This document shows, in pieces, positions 24,855 through 33,389 of a stretch of DNA of 39,164 nucleotides (its first letter is position 1; the number at the start of each line of letters is the position of its first letter). The DNA is from Neoaquamicrobium microcysteis. GTDB taxonomy: Bacteria; Pseudomonadota; Alphaproteobacteria; Rhizobiales; Rhizobiaceae. Location of the stretch: assembly GCF_008180155.1 (NCBI RefSeq), contig NZ_VSZS01000047.1, forward strand, positions 1 through 39,164. The letters are read 5' to 3'. The notes beneath the pieces were generated by a model, which worked only from the letters and a program-made list of their open reading frames with translations, was not told the origin of the DNA and made no database searches. A program made the position numbers and the translations under genes.

Positions 24855-26018
24855 ATGAAAATATCCCGCATCACACTCACGCCCATCCAGACGCACCGGC
24901 GCACCGGCTCGATCAGTTCGCACCTGATCCTGCAGATGCACACCGACGAAGGCATCACCGGGCTGGGCGAAATCTCGGATCTCGACTGCTACCGCATGTA
25001 CATGCCCGACGTGGAGGCCGTGCGCGTGGGCATCGAGAAGATCGTTCTCGGGCGCGACCCGTTCGCGATACAGTCGATGCACAACGAGATGGAGAAATAC
25101 CTCCACAACTACTTCGCCTCGGCCCCCAGCTACCCGCCTTTCACGCCGGCATCGCAGATCGCGGCAGGCATCGACATGGCGTGCTTCGATGTCGTCGGAA
25201 AGGCGCTGAACACCCCAGTCTACAACCTGCTGGGCGGCAAGTGCCGCGATGCGATGGAAATCTGCTACCCGCTGTTTCAGGTGAAGGCGGAAGCCGACTA
25301 CGAGCGCAACCTTGGCTATATCGAGGAACTGACGGCGAAGGGCATCACCCGCTTCCGCTATTATGTGGGCGTCGATTTCGCCAAGGACGAGAAGTTCCTC
25401 GGCGCGGTGCGCGACCGCTTCGGCGACCGCGTCATTCTCAAGGCGCTGGACTTTCAGGCGCGCCACTACTGGAAGGATACGCTGCGAGCCTATGAACGGC
25501 TGAAGCAGTTCGGGTTCGAGCTTATCGAGAGCCCGAGCTGGCGCGAAGACTTCGAGGGCATGGCTGAAATCCGCCGCCGGGTGGAGGTCGACGTCGCCGA
25601 ACACTGCTCGTCGGCCGCGCAGGCGATGCAGCTGTTGCGCGCGGGGGCGGTGGACGTCTTCAACATCACCGTCAATTCGGGCGGGCTGCTGCAGGTGAAG
25701 AAGCTGATGGCGCTGGCCGAGCTGGCAGGTATCCGCGTACTGATCGGCACCACGCAGGAGCTGAGCATCGGCAGTGCCGCGCACGTCCACCTCGGCGCGT
25801 CCGTGCCCGAACTGCACGTCGCATCCGACACGGTCGGGCCCCTGCTCTACGTCGAGGACGTGGTGAAGGAGCGCGTGCGCTTCGAGGGCAACCGCCTCAT
25901 CGTGCCCGACGGGCCGGGTCTCGGCGTCGAACTCGACGAGGACGCGCTTGAGACGCTGCGCGCGCCGCTGGTCGAATGGGACCGTGCAGCACACGGAGCC
26001 GGCTATGTCTCCGACTGA
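24855..26018 (+). CDS. Enolase-superfamily (mandelate racemase/MLE-like) protein
   Basis: This protein of 387 residues has the enolase-superfamily layout: an N-terminal capping domain, then a modified barrel. The three metal ligands can be placed at D199 (ALDFQ), E225 (IESPSW) and E249 (DVAEHCSS). The C-terminal strand pair (NSGGLLQVKKL and GTTQELSIGSAAHVHL) also fits. The usual KxK base pair at the end of the second barrel strand is replaced by R168-x-Y170 (FRYYVG), and the lysine expected near 272 is threonine. It is therefore either a subgroup with different acid/base residues or not a standard dehydratase. In this operon, between a TRAP transporter and an IlvD/Edd dehydratase, an aldonate or aldarate dehydratase or lactone cycloisomerase role is plausible. 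Its end overlaps the next gene by 14 bases. Confidence 0.78.
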   Translation: MKISRITLTPIQTHRRTGSISSHLILQMHTDEGITGLGEISDLDCYRMYMPDVEAVRVGIEKIVLGRDPFAIQSMHNEMEKYLHNYFASAPSYPPFTPASQIAAGIDMACFDVVGKALNTPVYNLLGGKCRDAMEICYPLFQVKAEADYERNLGYIEELTAKGITRFRYYVGVDFAKDEKFLGAVRDRFGDRVILKALDFQARHYWKDTLRAYERLKQFGFELIESPSWREDFEGMAEIRRRVEVDVAEHCSSAAQAMQLLRAGAVDVFNITVNSGGLLQVKKLMALAELAGIRVLIGTTQELSIGSAAHVHLGASVPELHVASDTVGPLLYVEDVVKERVRFEGNRLIVPDGPGLGVELDEDALETLRAPLVEWDRAAHGAGYVSD

Positions 26019-27762
26019 CGCGACGAAACGCGCCCGGCGCAAGCCGGAGGAGCTGCGCAGTGCCCGCTGGTTCGGGCCGGACGATCTGCGCTCGTTCGGT
26101 CATCGCTCGCGCATGATGCAGATGGGGCTGGACCCCGCCGACTGGGAGGGAAAGCCGATCATCGGCATCCTCAACACCTGGTCGGAGTTCAATCCGTGCC
26201 ACACGCATTTCCGCGAGCGGGCGGAGCATGTGAAACGCGGCGTGGCGCAGGCGGGCGGGCTCGGCCTCGAAATCCCAACCATCTCCATCGACGAGAGCTT
26301 CACCAAGCCGACATCGATGCTCTACCGCAACATGATCGCCATGGAGACGGAGGAGACCATCCGATCCCATCCGCTGGATGGCGTAGTGCTGATGGGCGGC
26401 TGCGACAAGTCCACGCCCGGCCTCGTCATGGGGGCGCTGAGCGCGGGCGTGCCTTTCATCTTCCTGCCGGCCGGGCCGATGCTGCGCGGTCACCATGCCG
26501 GCAAGGTGCTGGGCTCCGGCTCCGACGCCTGGAAATACTGGGACGAGCGCAGGGCCGGCAACATTTCCGACGCCGAGTGGAGCGGGCTGGAGGGCGGCAT
26601 CGCGCGGTCCTACGGCCATTGCATGACCATGGGCACCGCATCCACCATGACGGCCATTGCCGAGGCGATGGGGCTGTGCCTGCCGGGCGCCTCGTCCATC
26701 CCCGCCGCAGACGCGGGCCACCAGCGCATGAGCACGCAGGTCGGCCGCCGCATCGTCGACATGATGTGGGAGAACCTGCAACCGGGCGACATCGTCACCG
26801 AGGCATCGGTGCGCAATGCGGTGACGGTAGCGATGGCCATGGGGTGCTCGACCAACGCGGTCGTGCACCTTCTCGCGATGGCGCGCCGCGCGGGCATCGC
26901 GCTGACGCTCGACCATCTCGACGCGCTCGGCCGGACCACCCCGGTCATCGCCAATGTGCGGCCTTCCGGCACCACCTACCTGATGGAAGACTTCTTCTAT
27001 GCCGGCGGTATCCGGGCATTGATGAAGCAGCTTGGCGACAAGCTCGACACGTCCGTGACGACCTGCACAGGCCTGACCCTCGGGCAGACGTTGGAGGACG
27101 CGGAAGTCTACAATGAAGACGTGATCCGCCCGCTGGACAACCCGATCTACCGGGAGGGATCGCTCGCCGTGCTCTACGGCAATCTCTGCCCGGCTGGCGC
27201 GGTCATCAAGCCTGCGGCGTGCGACCCGAAATACCACCAGCATCAAGGGCCGGCGCTCGTCTTCGACAGCTACGAGGAGATGAAGAAGGCGGTGGACGAC
27301 GAGAACCTCGCTGTCACCCCCGATCACGTGCTGGTGCTGCGCAACGCCGGCCCGCATGGCGGCCCCGGCTTTCCCGAATGGGGCATGCTGCCGATCCCCA
27401 AGGCGCTCATCAGGCAGGGGCATCGCGACATGCTGCGCATCTCCGACGCGCGCATGTCGGGCACCTCCTACGGTGCGTGCATCCTGCACGTCGCGCCGGA
27501 ATCGTTCATCGGCGGGCCGCTGGCGCTGCTGAAGACCGGCGACATCATACGCCTCGACCTCGCCAACCGCCGCCTCGACATGCTGGTGGACGAGGCCGAG
27601 CTGGAGGTACGCCGCGCCGGCTGGGCGAAGCCGGAGCCGCGATACCAGCGCGGCTGGGGCCACATGTTCCAGCAGCATGTGACGCAGGCCGACGAAGGCT
27701 GCGATTTCGACTACCTGACCCGCGATTTCGGCCCGGCGGCCGGCGACCCCGCGATCAACTGA
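26005..27762 (+). CDS. IlvD/Edd-family sugar-acid dehydratase
   Basis: This is an iron-sulfur dehydratase of 585 residues, close to the pentonate/hexonate branch (L-arabonate and D-xylonate dehydratases) rather than to valine-pathway IlvD. The three cluster cysteines are placed at C65 (FNPC), C133 (GGCDKSTPG) and C206 (HCMTMGTAST). The spacing matches, from memory, rhizobial L-arabonate dehydratase. The active-site serine region ISDARMSGTSYG and the C-terminal QQHVTQADEGCDFDYL are also of that type. It removes water from an aldonate to give a 2-keto-3-deoxy acid. The ATG at 26005 has GGAG seven bases upstream and overlaps the enolase gene end. The downstream lyase would take its product. Confidence 0.88.
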   Translation: MSPTDATKRARRKPEELRSARWFGPDDLRSFGHRSRMMQMGLDPADWEGKPIIGILNTWSEFNPCHTHFRERAEHVKRGVAQAGGLGLEIPTISIDESFTKPTSMLYRNMIAMETEETIRSHPLDGVVLMGGCDKSTPGLVMGALSAGVPFIFLPAGPMLRGHHAGKVLGSGSDAWKYWDERRAGNISDAEWSGLEGGIARSYGHCMTMGTASTMTAIAEAMGLCLPGASSIPAADAGHQRMSTQVGRRIVDMMWENLQPGDIVTEASVRNAVTVAMAMGCSTNAVVHLLAMARRAGIALTLDHLDALGRTTPVIANVRPSGTTYLMEDFFYAGGIRALMKQLGDKLDTSVTTCTGLTLGQTLEDAEVYNEDVIRPLDNPIYREGSLAVLYGNLCPAGAVIKPAACDPKYHQHQGPALVFDSYEEMKKAVDDENLAVTPDHVLVLRNAGPHGGPGFPEWGMLPIPKALIRQGHRDMLRISDARMSGTSYGACILHVAPESFIGGPLALLKTGDIIRLDLANRRLDMLVDEAELEVRRAGWAKPEPRYQRGWGHMFQQHVTQADEGCDFDYLTRDFGPAAGDPAIN

Positions 27763-27788
27763 GACGCATTGCGACTGGAGAAGAGCAG

Positions 27789-28688
27789 ATGTCCGACCGT
27801 TTTCAAGCCGCGCTGACCGGCATTTCCGGCATTCTCGTCACGCCCTACGGGGCCGACGGCGAGATCGCGCCCGCGCGGCTGACGCCGGTCATCGACAAGG
27901 CGATCAAGGCGGGCGTCCATATGCCCGTGGTCAACGGCAATACCGGCGAGTTCTACGCACTGACGATCGACGAGGCCGTGCGCATGGCGCATGAGGTGGC
28001 CGCGCTGGTGGGCGACCGCGCGCCGCTGCTGGCGGGCGTGGGGCGCGGCGTGAAGGATGCGTGCAGGCTGGCTGGCGAGTCTGCCAAGGCCGGCGCGGCG
28101 GGCCTGATGGTGCACCAGCCGCCGGACCCGTTCGTCTCGCCGCGCGGCACTGTCGACTATGTCAAGCGCGTGGCCGAGGCGGGCGACGGCACGCCGCTGG
28201 TGCTCTACCTGCGCAACGACGCCATCGGGCTCCGCACCATCGCCGAGCTGTGCTCGATCGAGGGCGTGCGCGGCGTGAAATGGGCGACGCCGAATGCGCT
28301 GCGCCTTTCTGAAGCGATTGCCGAAAGCCCCGACCATATCGTCTGGGTGGGCGGGCTGGCCGAGGTGTGGGCGCCGGCCTTCTATGCGGTCGGCGCGCGT
28401 GGTTTCACTTCCGGCCTCATCAATGTGTGGCCGGAACGGTCGGTCGCCATCCACACGGCGCTGGAAGCCGGCGACTATGCCGGGGCCAACGCGCTGATCG
28501 GCGCCATGAAGGAGTTCGAGGTCATCCGTGCCGAGGAACTCAACGGGACGAACGTGACCGGCGTGAAATCCGCGCTCATCGAGCTCGGCCTCGATTGCGG
28601 CCCGACGCGCCCGCCATCCGCATGGCCGCTGACGGAGAGCCAGTCGTCGCGGCTGCGCTCGTTCCTAAAGTCGAGCGGGCTGGTCTAG
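27789..28688 (+). CDS. DapA/KdgD-family lyase (class I aldolase fold)
   Basis: This is a Schiff-base TIM-barrel enzyme of the dihydrodipicolinate synthase/N-acetylneuraminate lyase superfamily, 299 residues. The substrate-carboxylate loop reads NGNTGEFYALT, close to the GTGEFFSLT of 5-dehydro-4-deoxyglucarate dehydratase (KdgD). The catalytic tyrosine is Y140 (LVLYLRND), and the Schiff-base lysine is K164 (GVKWATPN). GGAGAAG stands before the ATG at 27789. It is the last gene of the operon and 26 bases after the IlvD/Edd gene. It could decarboxylate and dehydrate a 2-keto-3-deoxy aldarate to alpha-ketoglutarate semialdehyde, dehydrate a keto-deoxy pentonate, or cleave a keto-deoxy acid to pyruvate and an aldehyde. 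Sequence alone does not settle this. Confidence 0.85.
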   Translation: MSDRFQAALTGISGILVTPYGADGEIAPARLTPVIDKAIKAGVHMPVVNGNTGEFYALTIDEAVRMAHEVAALVGDRAPLLAGVGRGVKDACRLAGESAKAGAAGLMVHQPPDPFVSPRGTVDYVKRVAEAGDGTPLVLYLRNDAIGLRTIAELCSIEGVRGVKWATPNALRLSEAIAESPDHIVWVGGLAEVWAPAFYAVGARGFTSGLINVWPERSVAIHTALEAGDYAGANALIGAMKEFEVIRAEELNGTNVTGVKSALIELGLDCGPTRPPSAWPLTESQSSRLRSFLKSSGLV

Positions 28689-28735
28689 GCCGGCTTTGCG
28701 GGAGATACCGCCGGACGGTTGACCCGGCGGGCACA

Positions 28736-28755
28736 ACACGACTATTCCTGTCGTG
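28736..28755. promoter_or_regulatory. Inverted repeat upstream of the Rrf2 regulator
   Basis: CACGAC (28737-28742) and GTCGTG (28750-28755) form an inverted repeat 50 bases before the Rrf2 start. ACACGACTATTCC (28736-28748) matches 10 of 13 bases with ACACGACCACTTC at 29308-29320, upstream of the sulfate-binding-protein gene. It may be the regulator's own binding site; no T-run follows, so a terminator is less likely. Confidence 0.35.
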
Positions 28756-28804
28756 AAGAGGCGGTAACCGCAGACGTGCCGCCGTGCACGACGCGAGCAG
28801 GTCC

Positions 28805-29254
28805 ATGATCTCCCAGAAAGCCAAATACGCGCTGCGTGCCCTCGTGGCGCTGGCGCGGCAGGACGACCCCGCCGAAGTCGTCATGATCGCCGACATCGCC
28901 GAGCGGCAGAACATCCCGAAGAAATTTCTCGAACAGATCCTGCTCGATCTCAAGCACCACGGCATCGTGACGAGCCGGCGCGGCAAGGCGGGCGGGTACA
29001 TGATGCTGAAGCAGCCGGCCGAAATCACCTTCGGCGAGGTGCTGCGCATCATCGATGGGCCGGTCGCGCCCCTGCCCTGCCTTTCGCGCATGGCCTACCG
29101 CCCCTGCGAGGACTGCGCGGACGAAGCGACCTGCGAAGTGCGCAAGGTTTTCGCCCGCGTGGCCGAAGCCACACGCGGCGTTCTGGATCGCACCACGCTG
29201 GCCGACGCGATCGGCGGCACGAGCGCAACAACGCGCACGGTTCTGGCCGGTTAG
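28805..29254 (+). CDS. Rrf2-family transcriptional regulator with cysteine cluster
   Basis: This is a winged-helix regulator of 149 residues, Rrf2 family (IscR, CymR, NsrR relatives). The DNA-binding part shows KAKYALRALVALARQ, then IADIAERQNIPKKFLEQIL and VTSRRGKAGGYML-like wing residues. A cysteine cluster follows at C92, C101, C104 and C110 (PCLSRMAYRPCEDC and EATC). It could hold an Fe-S cluster or act as a thiol sensor. The spacing is not the C-x5-C-x5-C of IscR. I start it at the ATG at 28805; a GTG at 28784 is in frame. It lies 98 bases upstream of the sulfate transporter operon in the same direction. CymR-type relatives control sulfur uptake, so regulation of that operon is the natural reading. 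Confidence 0.85.
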   Translation: MISQKAKYALRALVALARQDDPAEVVMIADIAERQNIPKKFLEQILLDLKHHGIVTSRRGKAGGYMMLKQPAEITFGEVLRIIDGPVAPLPCLSRMAYRPCEDCADEATCEVRKVFARVAEATRGVLDRTTLADAIGGTSATTRTVLAG

Positions 29255-29307
29255 GAGAAAGTCATTTCCGGAACCACGCGGTATTTGGAACGTTGCTGCA
29301 TTCTATT

Positions 29308-29320
29308 ACACGACCACTTC
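29308..29320. promoter_or_regulatory. Candidate Rrf2 site upstream of the sulfate operon
   Basis: ACACGACCACTTC shares 10 of 13 bases with the segment at 28736-28748 before the Rrf2 gene (pattern ACACGACYAYTYC). It is 33-45 bases before the sulfate-binding-protein start, where a repressor would block transcription or initiation. Confidence 0.33.
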
Positions 29321-29352
29321 GATAGGGTTTAGGGGCAAACACGGAGGGTGCC

Positions 29353-30369
29353 ATGCTGCTCAATCGAAAGTCTCTTCTTCTCACCGCCGCGGTCGCGGCT
29401 TCGGTCCAGTTCGGCGGCCTCGGCTTCGCTCTCGCACAGGACGCGCTGACCAACGTATCCTACGACCCCACCCGGGAACTCTACCGCGAGTACAACGAGG
29501 CGTTCGCCGCACACTGGAAGGAAACCACCGGCCGCGACGTGACGATCACCGTCACCCATGGCGGATCCGGCGCGCAGGCCCGCACCGTCATCGACGGGCT
29601 GCCGGCCGACGTGGTCAGCCTGGCTCTGGCCGGCGACATCGACCAGATCCAGAAGGCAGGCCTGATCGAGGAAGGCTGGCAGGACCAGTTCCCCGACAAC
29701 TCGGCCCCCTACACCTCCACCATCGTGTTCCTCGTGCGCTCGGGCAATCCCAAGAACATCCAGGATTGGGACGACCTGACCCAGGACGGCGTCGAGGTCA
29801 TCACGCCCAACCCGAAGACCTCCGGCGGCGCGCGCTGGAACTATCTCGCCGCCTGGGCCTACGAACTCGACCGCACCGGCGGGGACGAAGCGGCGGCGCA
29901 GGAGTTCGTGCGCAAGCTCTACGAGAACGTGCCGGTGCTTGACAGCGGAGCGCGCGGCTCCACCACCACCTTCGTCCAGCGCGGGCTGGGCGACGTGCTA
30001 CTGGCCTGGGAGAACGAGGCGTTCCTGGCGCTCGAGGAACTCGGGCCAGGCTCGTTCGACATCGTGGTGCCGCCGCTGTCGATCCTCGCCGAGCCGCCGG
30101 TCGCCATCGTCGACAAGAACGTCGAGCGCAACGGCACGCGGGAGCTTGCGACCGCCTATCTGGAGTATCTCTACACGCCGGAAAGCCAGAAGCTGATCGC
30201 CTCGCACTACTATCGTCCGCTCGAGATCGAATATGCGGACCCTGAGGACGCGGCACGCTTTCCGCAGCTCAAGCTCGTGAACATCAACGACTTCGGCGGC
30301 TGGGGTGAAGCGCAGGAGAAGCACTTCTCCGACGGCGGCATATTCGACCAGATCTATTCGGCGAACTGA
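29353..30369 (+). CDS. sbp: Sulfate ABC transporter substrate-binding protein
   Basis: This is the periplasmic sulfate receptor, 338 residues. A signal peptide (about 1-29, ending FALAQ) precedes a family 1-type binding protein. The sequence follows enterobacterial Sbp rather than CysP (thiosulfate): [75 protein letters not shown] and [16 protein letters not shown]. These include the backbone and serine contacts to the sulfate ion. GGAGG lies five bases before the ATG. It is the first gene of the sbp-cysT-cysW-cysA operon and lies behind the Rrf2 regulator. Confidence 0.95.
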   Translation: MLLNRKSLLLTAAVAASVQFGGLGFALAQDALTNVSYDPTRELYREYNEAFAAHWKETTGRDVTITVTHGGSGAQARTVIDGLPADVVSLALAGDIDQIQKAGLIEEGWQDQFPDNSAPYTSTIVFLVRSGNPKNIQDWDDLTQDGVEVITPNPKTSGGARWNYLAAWAYELDRTGGDEAAAQEFVRKLYENVPVLDSGARGSTTTFVQRGLGDVLLAWENEAFLALEELGPGSFDIVVPPLSILAEPPVAIVDKNVERNGTRELATAYLEYLYTPESQKLIASHYYRPLEIEYADPEDAARFPQLKLVNINDFGGWGEAQEKHFSDGGIFDQIYSAN

Positions 30370-30446
30370 TACCGACCGATCGCCCGTCAGGGAGCCGCGC
30401 AGCCGTGCGGCTCCCTCAGGCACACCAAGGCAGGGGACCGCCGAAC

Positions 30447-31286
30447 ATGGCACAATTCCGGTTCAGGGAACCGAGCATCATTCCGGGTTTTCGCGTGACC
30501 TTCGGCTTCACGCTCTTCTGGCTCTTCCTTATCGTCATCATACCCATACTGGGCATCTACTACCGCACCTTCGAACTCGACTGGGCAGGCTTCACGAGCA
30601 TCGTCACCGGGCAGCGCTTCCTCGCCGCCCTGCGCCTCAGCTTCGGCGCCTCGCTGCTGGCCGCGATGTTCAACGTCGTCATCGGCGTGCTCATCGCCTG
30701 GGTTCTGGTGCGCTACACCTTTCCCGGCCGCAGGATCGTCGATGCCATCGTGGATTTGCCCTTCGCATTGCCGACGGCAGTGGCGGGCATAGCGCTCACG
30801 GCGATCTACGCCCCAAACGGCTGGGTCGGCAGCCTTTTCGCGCCCCACGGCATCCGCATCGCCTACACGCCCATCGGCATCTGGATCGCGCTCGTCTTCA
30901 TTGGCCTGCCCTTCGTCGTGCGCAGCGTGCAGCCGGTTCTGGAGGATTTCAGCACCGAGATCGAGGAAGCCTCGGCGACGCTGGGCGCATCGCGTCTGCG
31001 AACCATCGTCGGCGTCATGCTGCCGACGCTGCTGCCGGCGATCCTGACCGGCTTCGCGCTGGCCTTCGCGCGGGCCGTGGGTGAATACGGCTCCGTCATC
31101 TTCATTGCCGGCAACATCCCGCGACAGACGGAGATCCTGCCGCTGCTGATCGTCTTCCGGCTGGAGGAATTCAACTATGCGGGTGCGGCCGCCATCGCAG
31201 CCGTCATGCTGACGGTGTCCTTCCTCATCCTGCTCGCGATCAACCTCATCCAGAGCTGGACCTACAGGAGGTTCGGCAATGTCTGA
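30447..31286 (+). CDS. cysT: Sulfate/thiosulfate ABC transporter permease CysT
   Basis: This is an inner-membrane permease of 279 residues with about six membrane segments, CysT/CysU family. Family marks are DLPFALPTAVAGIALTAIY and the EAA loop EEASATLGASRLRTIVGVM, followed by ARAVGEYGSVIFIAGNIP. The ATG at 30447 has AGGGGA upstream; the frame continues to 30405 without family resemblance. It follows sbp by 77 bases and overlaps cysW by eight bases, so the two permeases are translationally coupled and should form the heterodimeric channel. Confidence 0.94.
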   Translation: MAQFRFREPSIIPGFRVTFGFTLFWLFLIVIIPILGIYYRTFELDWAGFTSIVTGQRFLAALRLSFGASLLAAMFNVVIGVLIAWVLVRYTFPGRRIVDAIVDLPFALPTAVAGIALTAIYAPNGWVGSLFAPHGIRIAYTPIGIWIALVFIGLPFVVRSVQPVLEDFSTEIEEASATLGASRLRTIVGVMLPTLLPAILTGFALAFARAVGEYGSVIFIAGNIPRQTEILPLLIVFRLEEFNYAGAAAIAAVMLTVSFLILLAINLIQSWTYRRFGNV

Positions 31287-32175
31287 CGCCATCTTGCATG
31301 CCGGCAACACAATCGACCACGAACGCGACTTCCGCTCGCCGGTGACCGAGAGCCTCGCCGTCAGGGCGGTGCTGATCTCGCTCACCTTCGTGCTGCTCGC
31401 CCTCTTCCTGGTGCTGCCGCTGGTCTCGGTTTTCGCCGAGGCGCTGCGGATGGGTTTCGGCCAATACCTTGCCACCTTCAGCAACGCCGATGCGCGCGCC
31501 GCCATATGGCTGACCCTGCTGGTCGCGGCGATCGCGGTGCCGTGCAACCTCGTCTTCGGTGTCGCGGCCGCCTGGGCCATCGCCAAATACAGGTTTCGCG
31601 GCCGCGCGTTCCTCATCTCGCTGATCGACCTGCCCTTCTCGGTGTCGCCGGTCGTGGCCGGACTGGTCTACATTCTGCTGCTGGGCAGCAACTCGGTCAT
31701 CGGCGGATTCCTGCTTGAGAACTTCAACGTCCGCATCATCTTCGCGGTGCCGGGCGTGGTGCTGGCGACGATCTTCGTCACCTTCCCCTTCATCGCGCGC
31801 GAACTGATACCGCTGATGCAGGAGCAGGGAACCAGCGAGGAAGAAGCCTCCATCTCGCTGGGCGCGAATGGCTGGCAGACCTTCTGGTACGTCACGCTAC
31901 CGAATGTGAAGTGGGCGCTGCTCTACGGCGTGCTACTGTGCAATGCGCGCGCGATGGGCGAATTCGGCGCCGTGTCGGTGCTGTCCGGAAAGCTGCGCGG
32001 CGAGACGGTGACCATGCCGCTGCAGGTCGAACTCTTCTACAACGAATACGCCGCGGTGGCTGCCTTCAGCCTCGCATCGGTGCTGGCCGGGCTGGCCCTG
32101 GTGACGCTCGTCATCAAGTCGTGGCTCGAATGGCGCTACGCCGACCAGCTTGCGTCCGGCGTCAGGGGACATTGA
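31279..32175 (+). CDS. cysW: Sulfate/thiosulfate ABC transporter permease CysW
   Basis: This is the partner permease, 298 residues and about six membrane segments, CysW family. Landmarks are [20 protein letters not shown], the EAA loop [19 protein letters not shown] and [20 protein letters not shown]. The EAA loop is the docking site for the ATPase. It begins inside the end of cysT and ends 10 bases before cysA, which shows a tight operon. Confidence 0.94.
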   Translation: MSDAILHAGNTIDHERDFRSPVTESLAVRAVLISLTFVLLALFLVLPLVSVFAEALRMGFGQYLATFSNADARAAIWLTLLVAAIAVPCNLVFGVAAAWAIAKYRFRGRAFLISLIDLPFSVSPVVAGLVYILLLGSNSVIGGFLLENFNVRIIFAVPGVVLATIFVTFPFIARELIPLMQEQGTSEEEASISLGANGWQTFWYVTLPNVKWALLYGVLLCNARAMGEFGAVSVLSGKLRGETVTMPLQVELFYNEYAAVAAFSLASVLAGLALVTLVIKSWLEWRYADQLASGVRGH

Positions 32176-32185
32176 GGAAAATACC

Positions 32186-33289
32186 ATGGAAGTCAGTATC
32201 CAGAACGTTCGCAAGGAATTCGAGCGCTTTCCAGCCCTCCACGATGTCTCGCTCGACATCCGGTCCGGCGAACTGATCGCGCTGCTGGGGCCTTCGGGCT
32301 CGGGCAAGACGACACTGCTGCGGCTGATCGCCGGGCTCGATTTTCCGACAGGCGGCGCGATCTATTTCGGCGATGAGGACGCGTCGCGCAAATCGGTGCA
32401 GGAGCGCAACGTCGGCTTCGTCTTCCAGCACTACGCGCTTTTCAAGCACATGAGCGTTGCCGACAACATCGGCTACGGCCTCAAGGTGCGCCCTTCCCGC
32501 ACCCGGCCGCCCAAGGCCGAAATCCGGCGTCGCGCGCTCGAACTGCTCGACCTCGTACAGCTCTCGGGACTGGAAAAGCGCTATCCCAGCCAGCTCTCGG
32601 GCGGCCAGCGGCAGCGCGTGGCGCTGGCGCGCGCGCTGGCCATCGAGCCACGCGTGCTGCTTCTCGACGAACCGTTCGGCGCGCTCGACGCGCAGGTGCG
32701 GCGCGAACTGCGCCGATGGCTGCGCGAAATCCATGAAGCGACGGGCCACACCACGGTCTTCGTGACCCACGATCAGGAAGAGGCGCTGGAACTGGCCGAC
32801 CGCGTAGTGGTGATGAGCCAGGGCAGGATCGAGCAGGTCGGTTCCGCCGACGACGTCTACGACCAGCCAAACTCGCCCTTCGTCTACGGCTTCATCGGCG
32901 AATCCAGCTCGCTGCCGGTCACCGTCGAGAAAGGCCAGGTCTGGCTGGATGACCGCAGCATCGGCCTGACGGCGAAGGATGCGCCGGAGGGTTCGGCGCA
33001 GCTCTACTTCCGGCCCCACGACGTAGAACTGGTGGAGGGCGGCAACGGCTGCATAGTGGGCACGGTGGCGGCCAGCCGCAGGGTTGCCGGCACGCGCCAC
33101 GTGGAGCTGGAGATCGGCGGCGCGCAGCACCGTGTGGAGATCGAACTGCCGGCGGACCACCCGGCTGTCGGGCGCAGCCGCGTGGCGTTCCGCCCCAAAA
33201 AGTGGAAGGTGTTTCCGCAATCCTCCGGCGCGCACCCCCTGCGCAGGCAACCGGCGGAGATCGTGGAACTCGCCCCCACCGGAACCTGA
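32186..33289 (+). CDS. cysA: Sulfate/thiosulfate ABC transporter ATPase CysA
   Basis: This is the cytoplasmic ATPase that drives sulfate import, 367 residues. Walker A is GPSGSGKTT (35-43), the Q-loop is [13 protein letters not shown], the signature is [16 protein letters not shown], Walker B is [12 protein letters not shown], and the H-loop is FVTHDQEEA. After the ATPase domain comes a TOBE-like C-terminal domain (about 235-355) with [10 protein letters not shown], typical of CysA. AGGAAA stands before the ATG at 32186. It ends the sbp-cysTWA operon; the SLC13 permease follows after 100 bases in the same direction. Confidence 0.95.
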   Translation: MEVSIQNVRKEFERFPALHDVSLDIRSGELIALLGPSGSGKTTLLRLIAGLDFPTGGAIYFGDEDASRKSVQERNVGFVFQHYALFKHMSVADNIGYGLKVRPSRTRPPKAEIRRRALELLDLVQLSGLEKRYPSQLSGGQRQRVALARALAIEPRVLLLDEPFGALDAQVRRELRRWLREIHEATGHTTVFVTHDQEEALELADRVVVMSQGRIEQVGSADDVYDQPNSPFVYGFIGESSSLPVTVEKGQVWLDDRSIGLTAKDAPEGSAQLYFRPHDVELVEGGNGCIVGTVAASRRVAGTRHVELEIGGAQHRVEIELPADHPAVGRSRVAFRPKKWKVFPQSSGAHPLRRQPAEIVELAPTGT

Positions 33290-33389
33290 CGCCCGCACGG
33301 TTGGCCCGTTCGTGCTGCCGCGTTTTCGATGCTATGGGTAGCGGCACGGCGCAAGGCTGCGCCGACCCGATAGGCATCGAGGACAGGAC

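Noticed and set aside
24429-26042. 537-codon minus-strand open frame opposite dctM and the enolase gene
   Set aside because: Antisense shadow with biased composition (His, Asp, Arg) and no recognisable domain.
25897-27678. 593-codon minus-strand open frame opposite the IlvD/Edd gene
   Set aside because: It mirrors a gene with clear cluster cysteines and active-site motifs; no ribosome site or domain pattern of its own.
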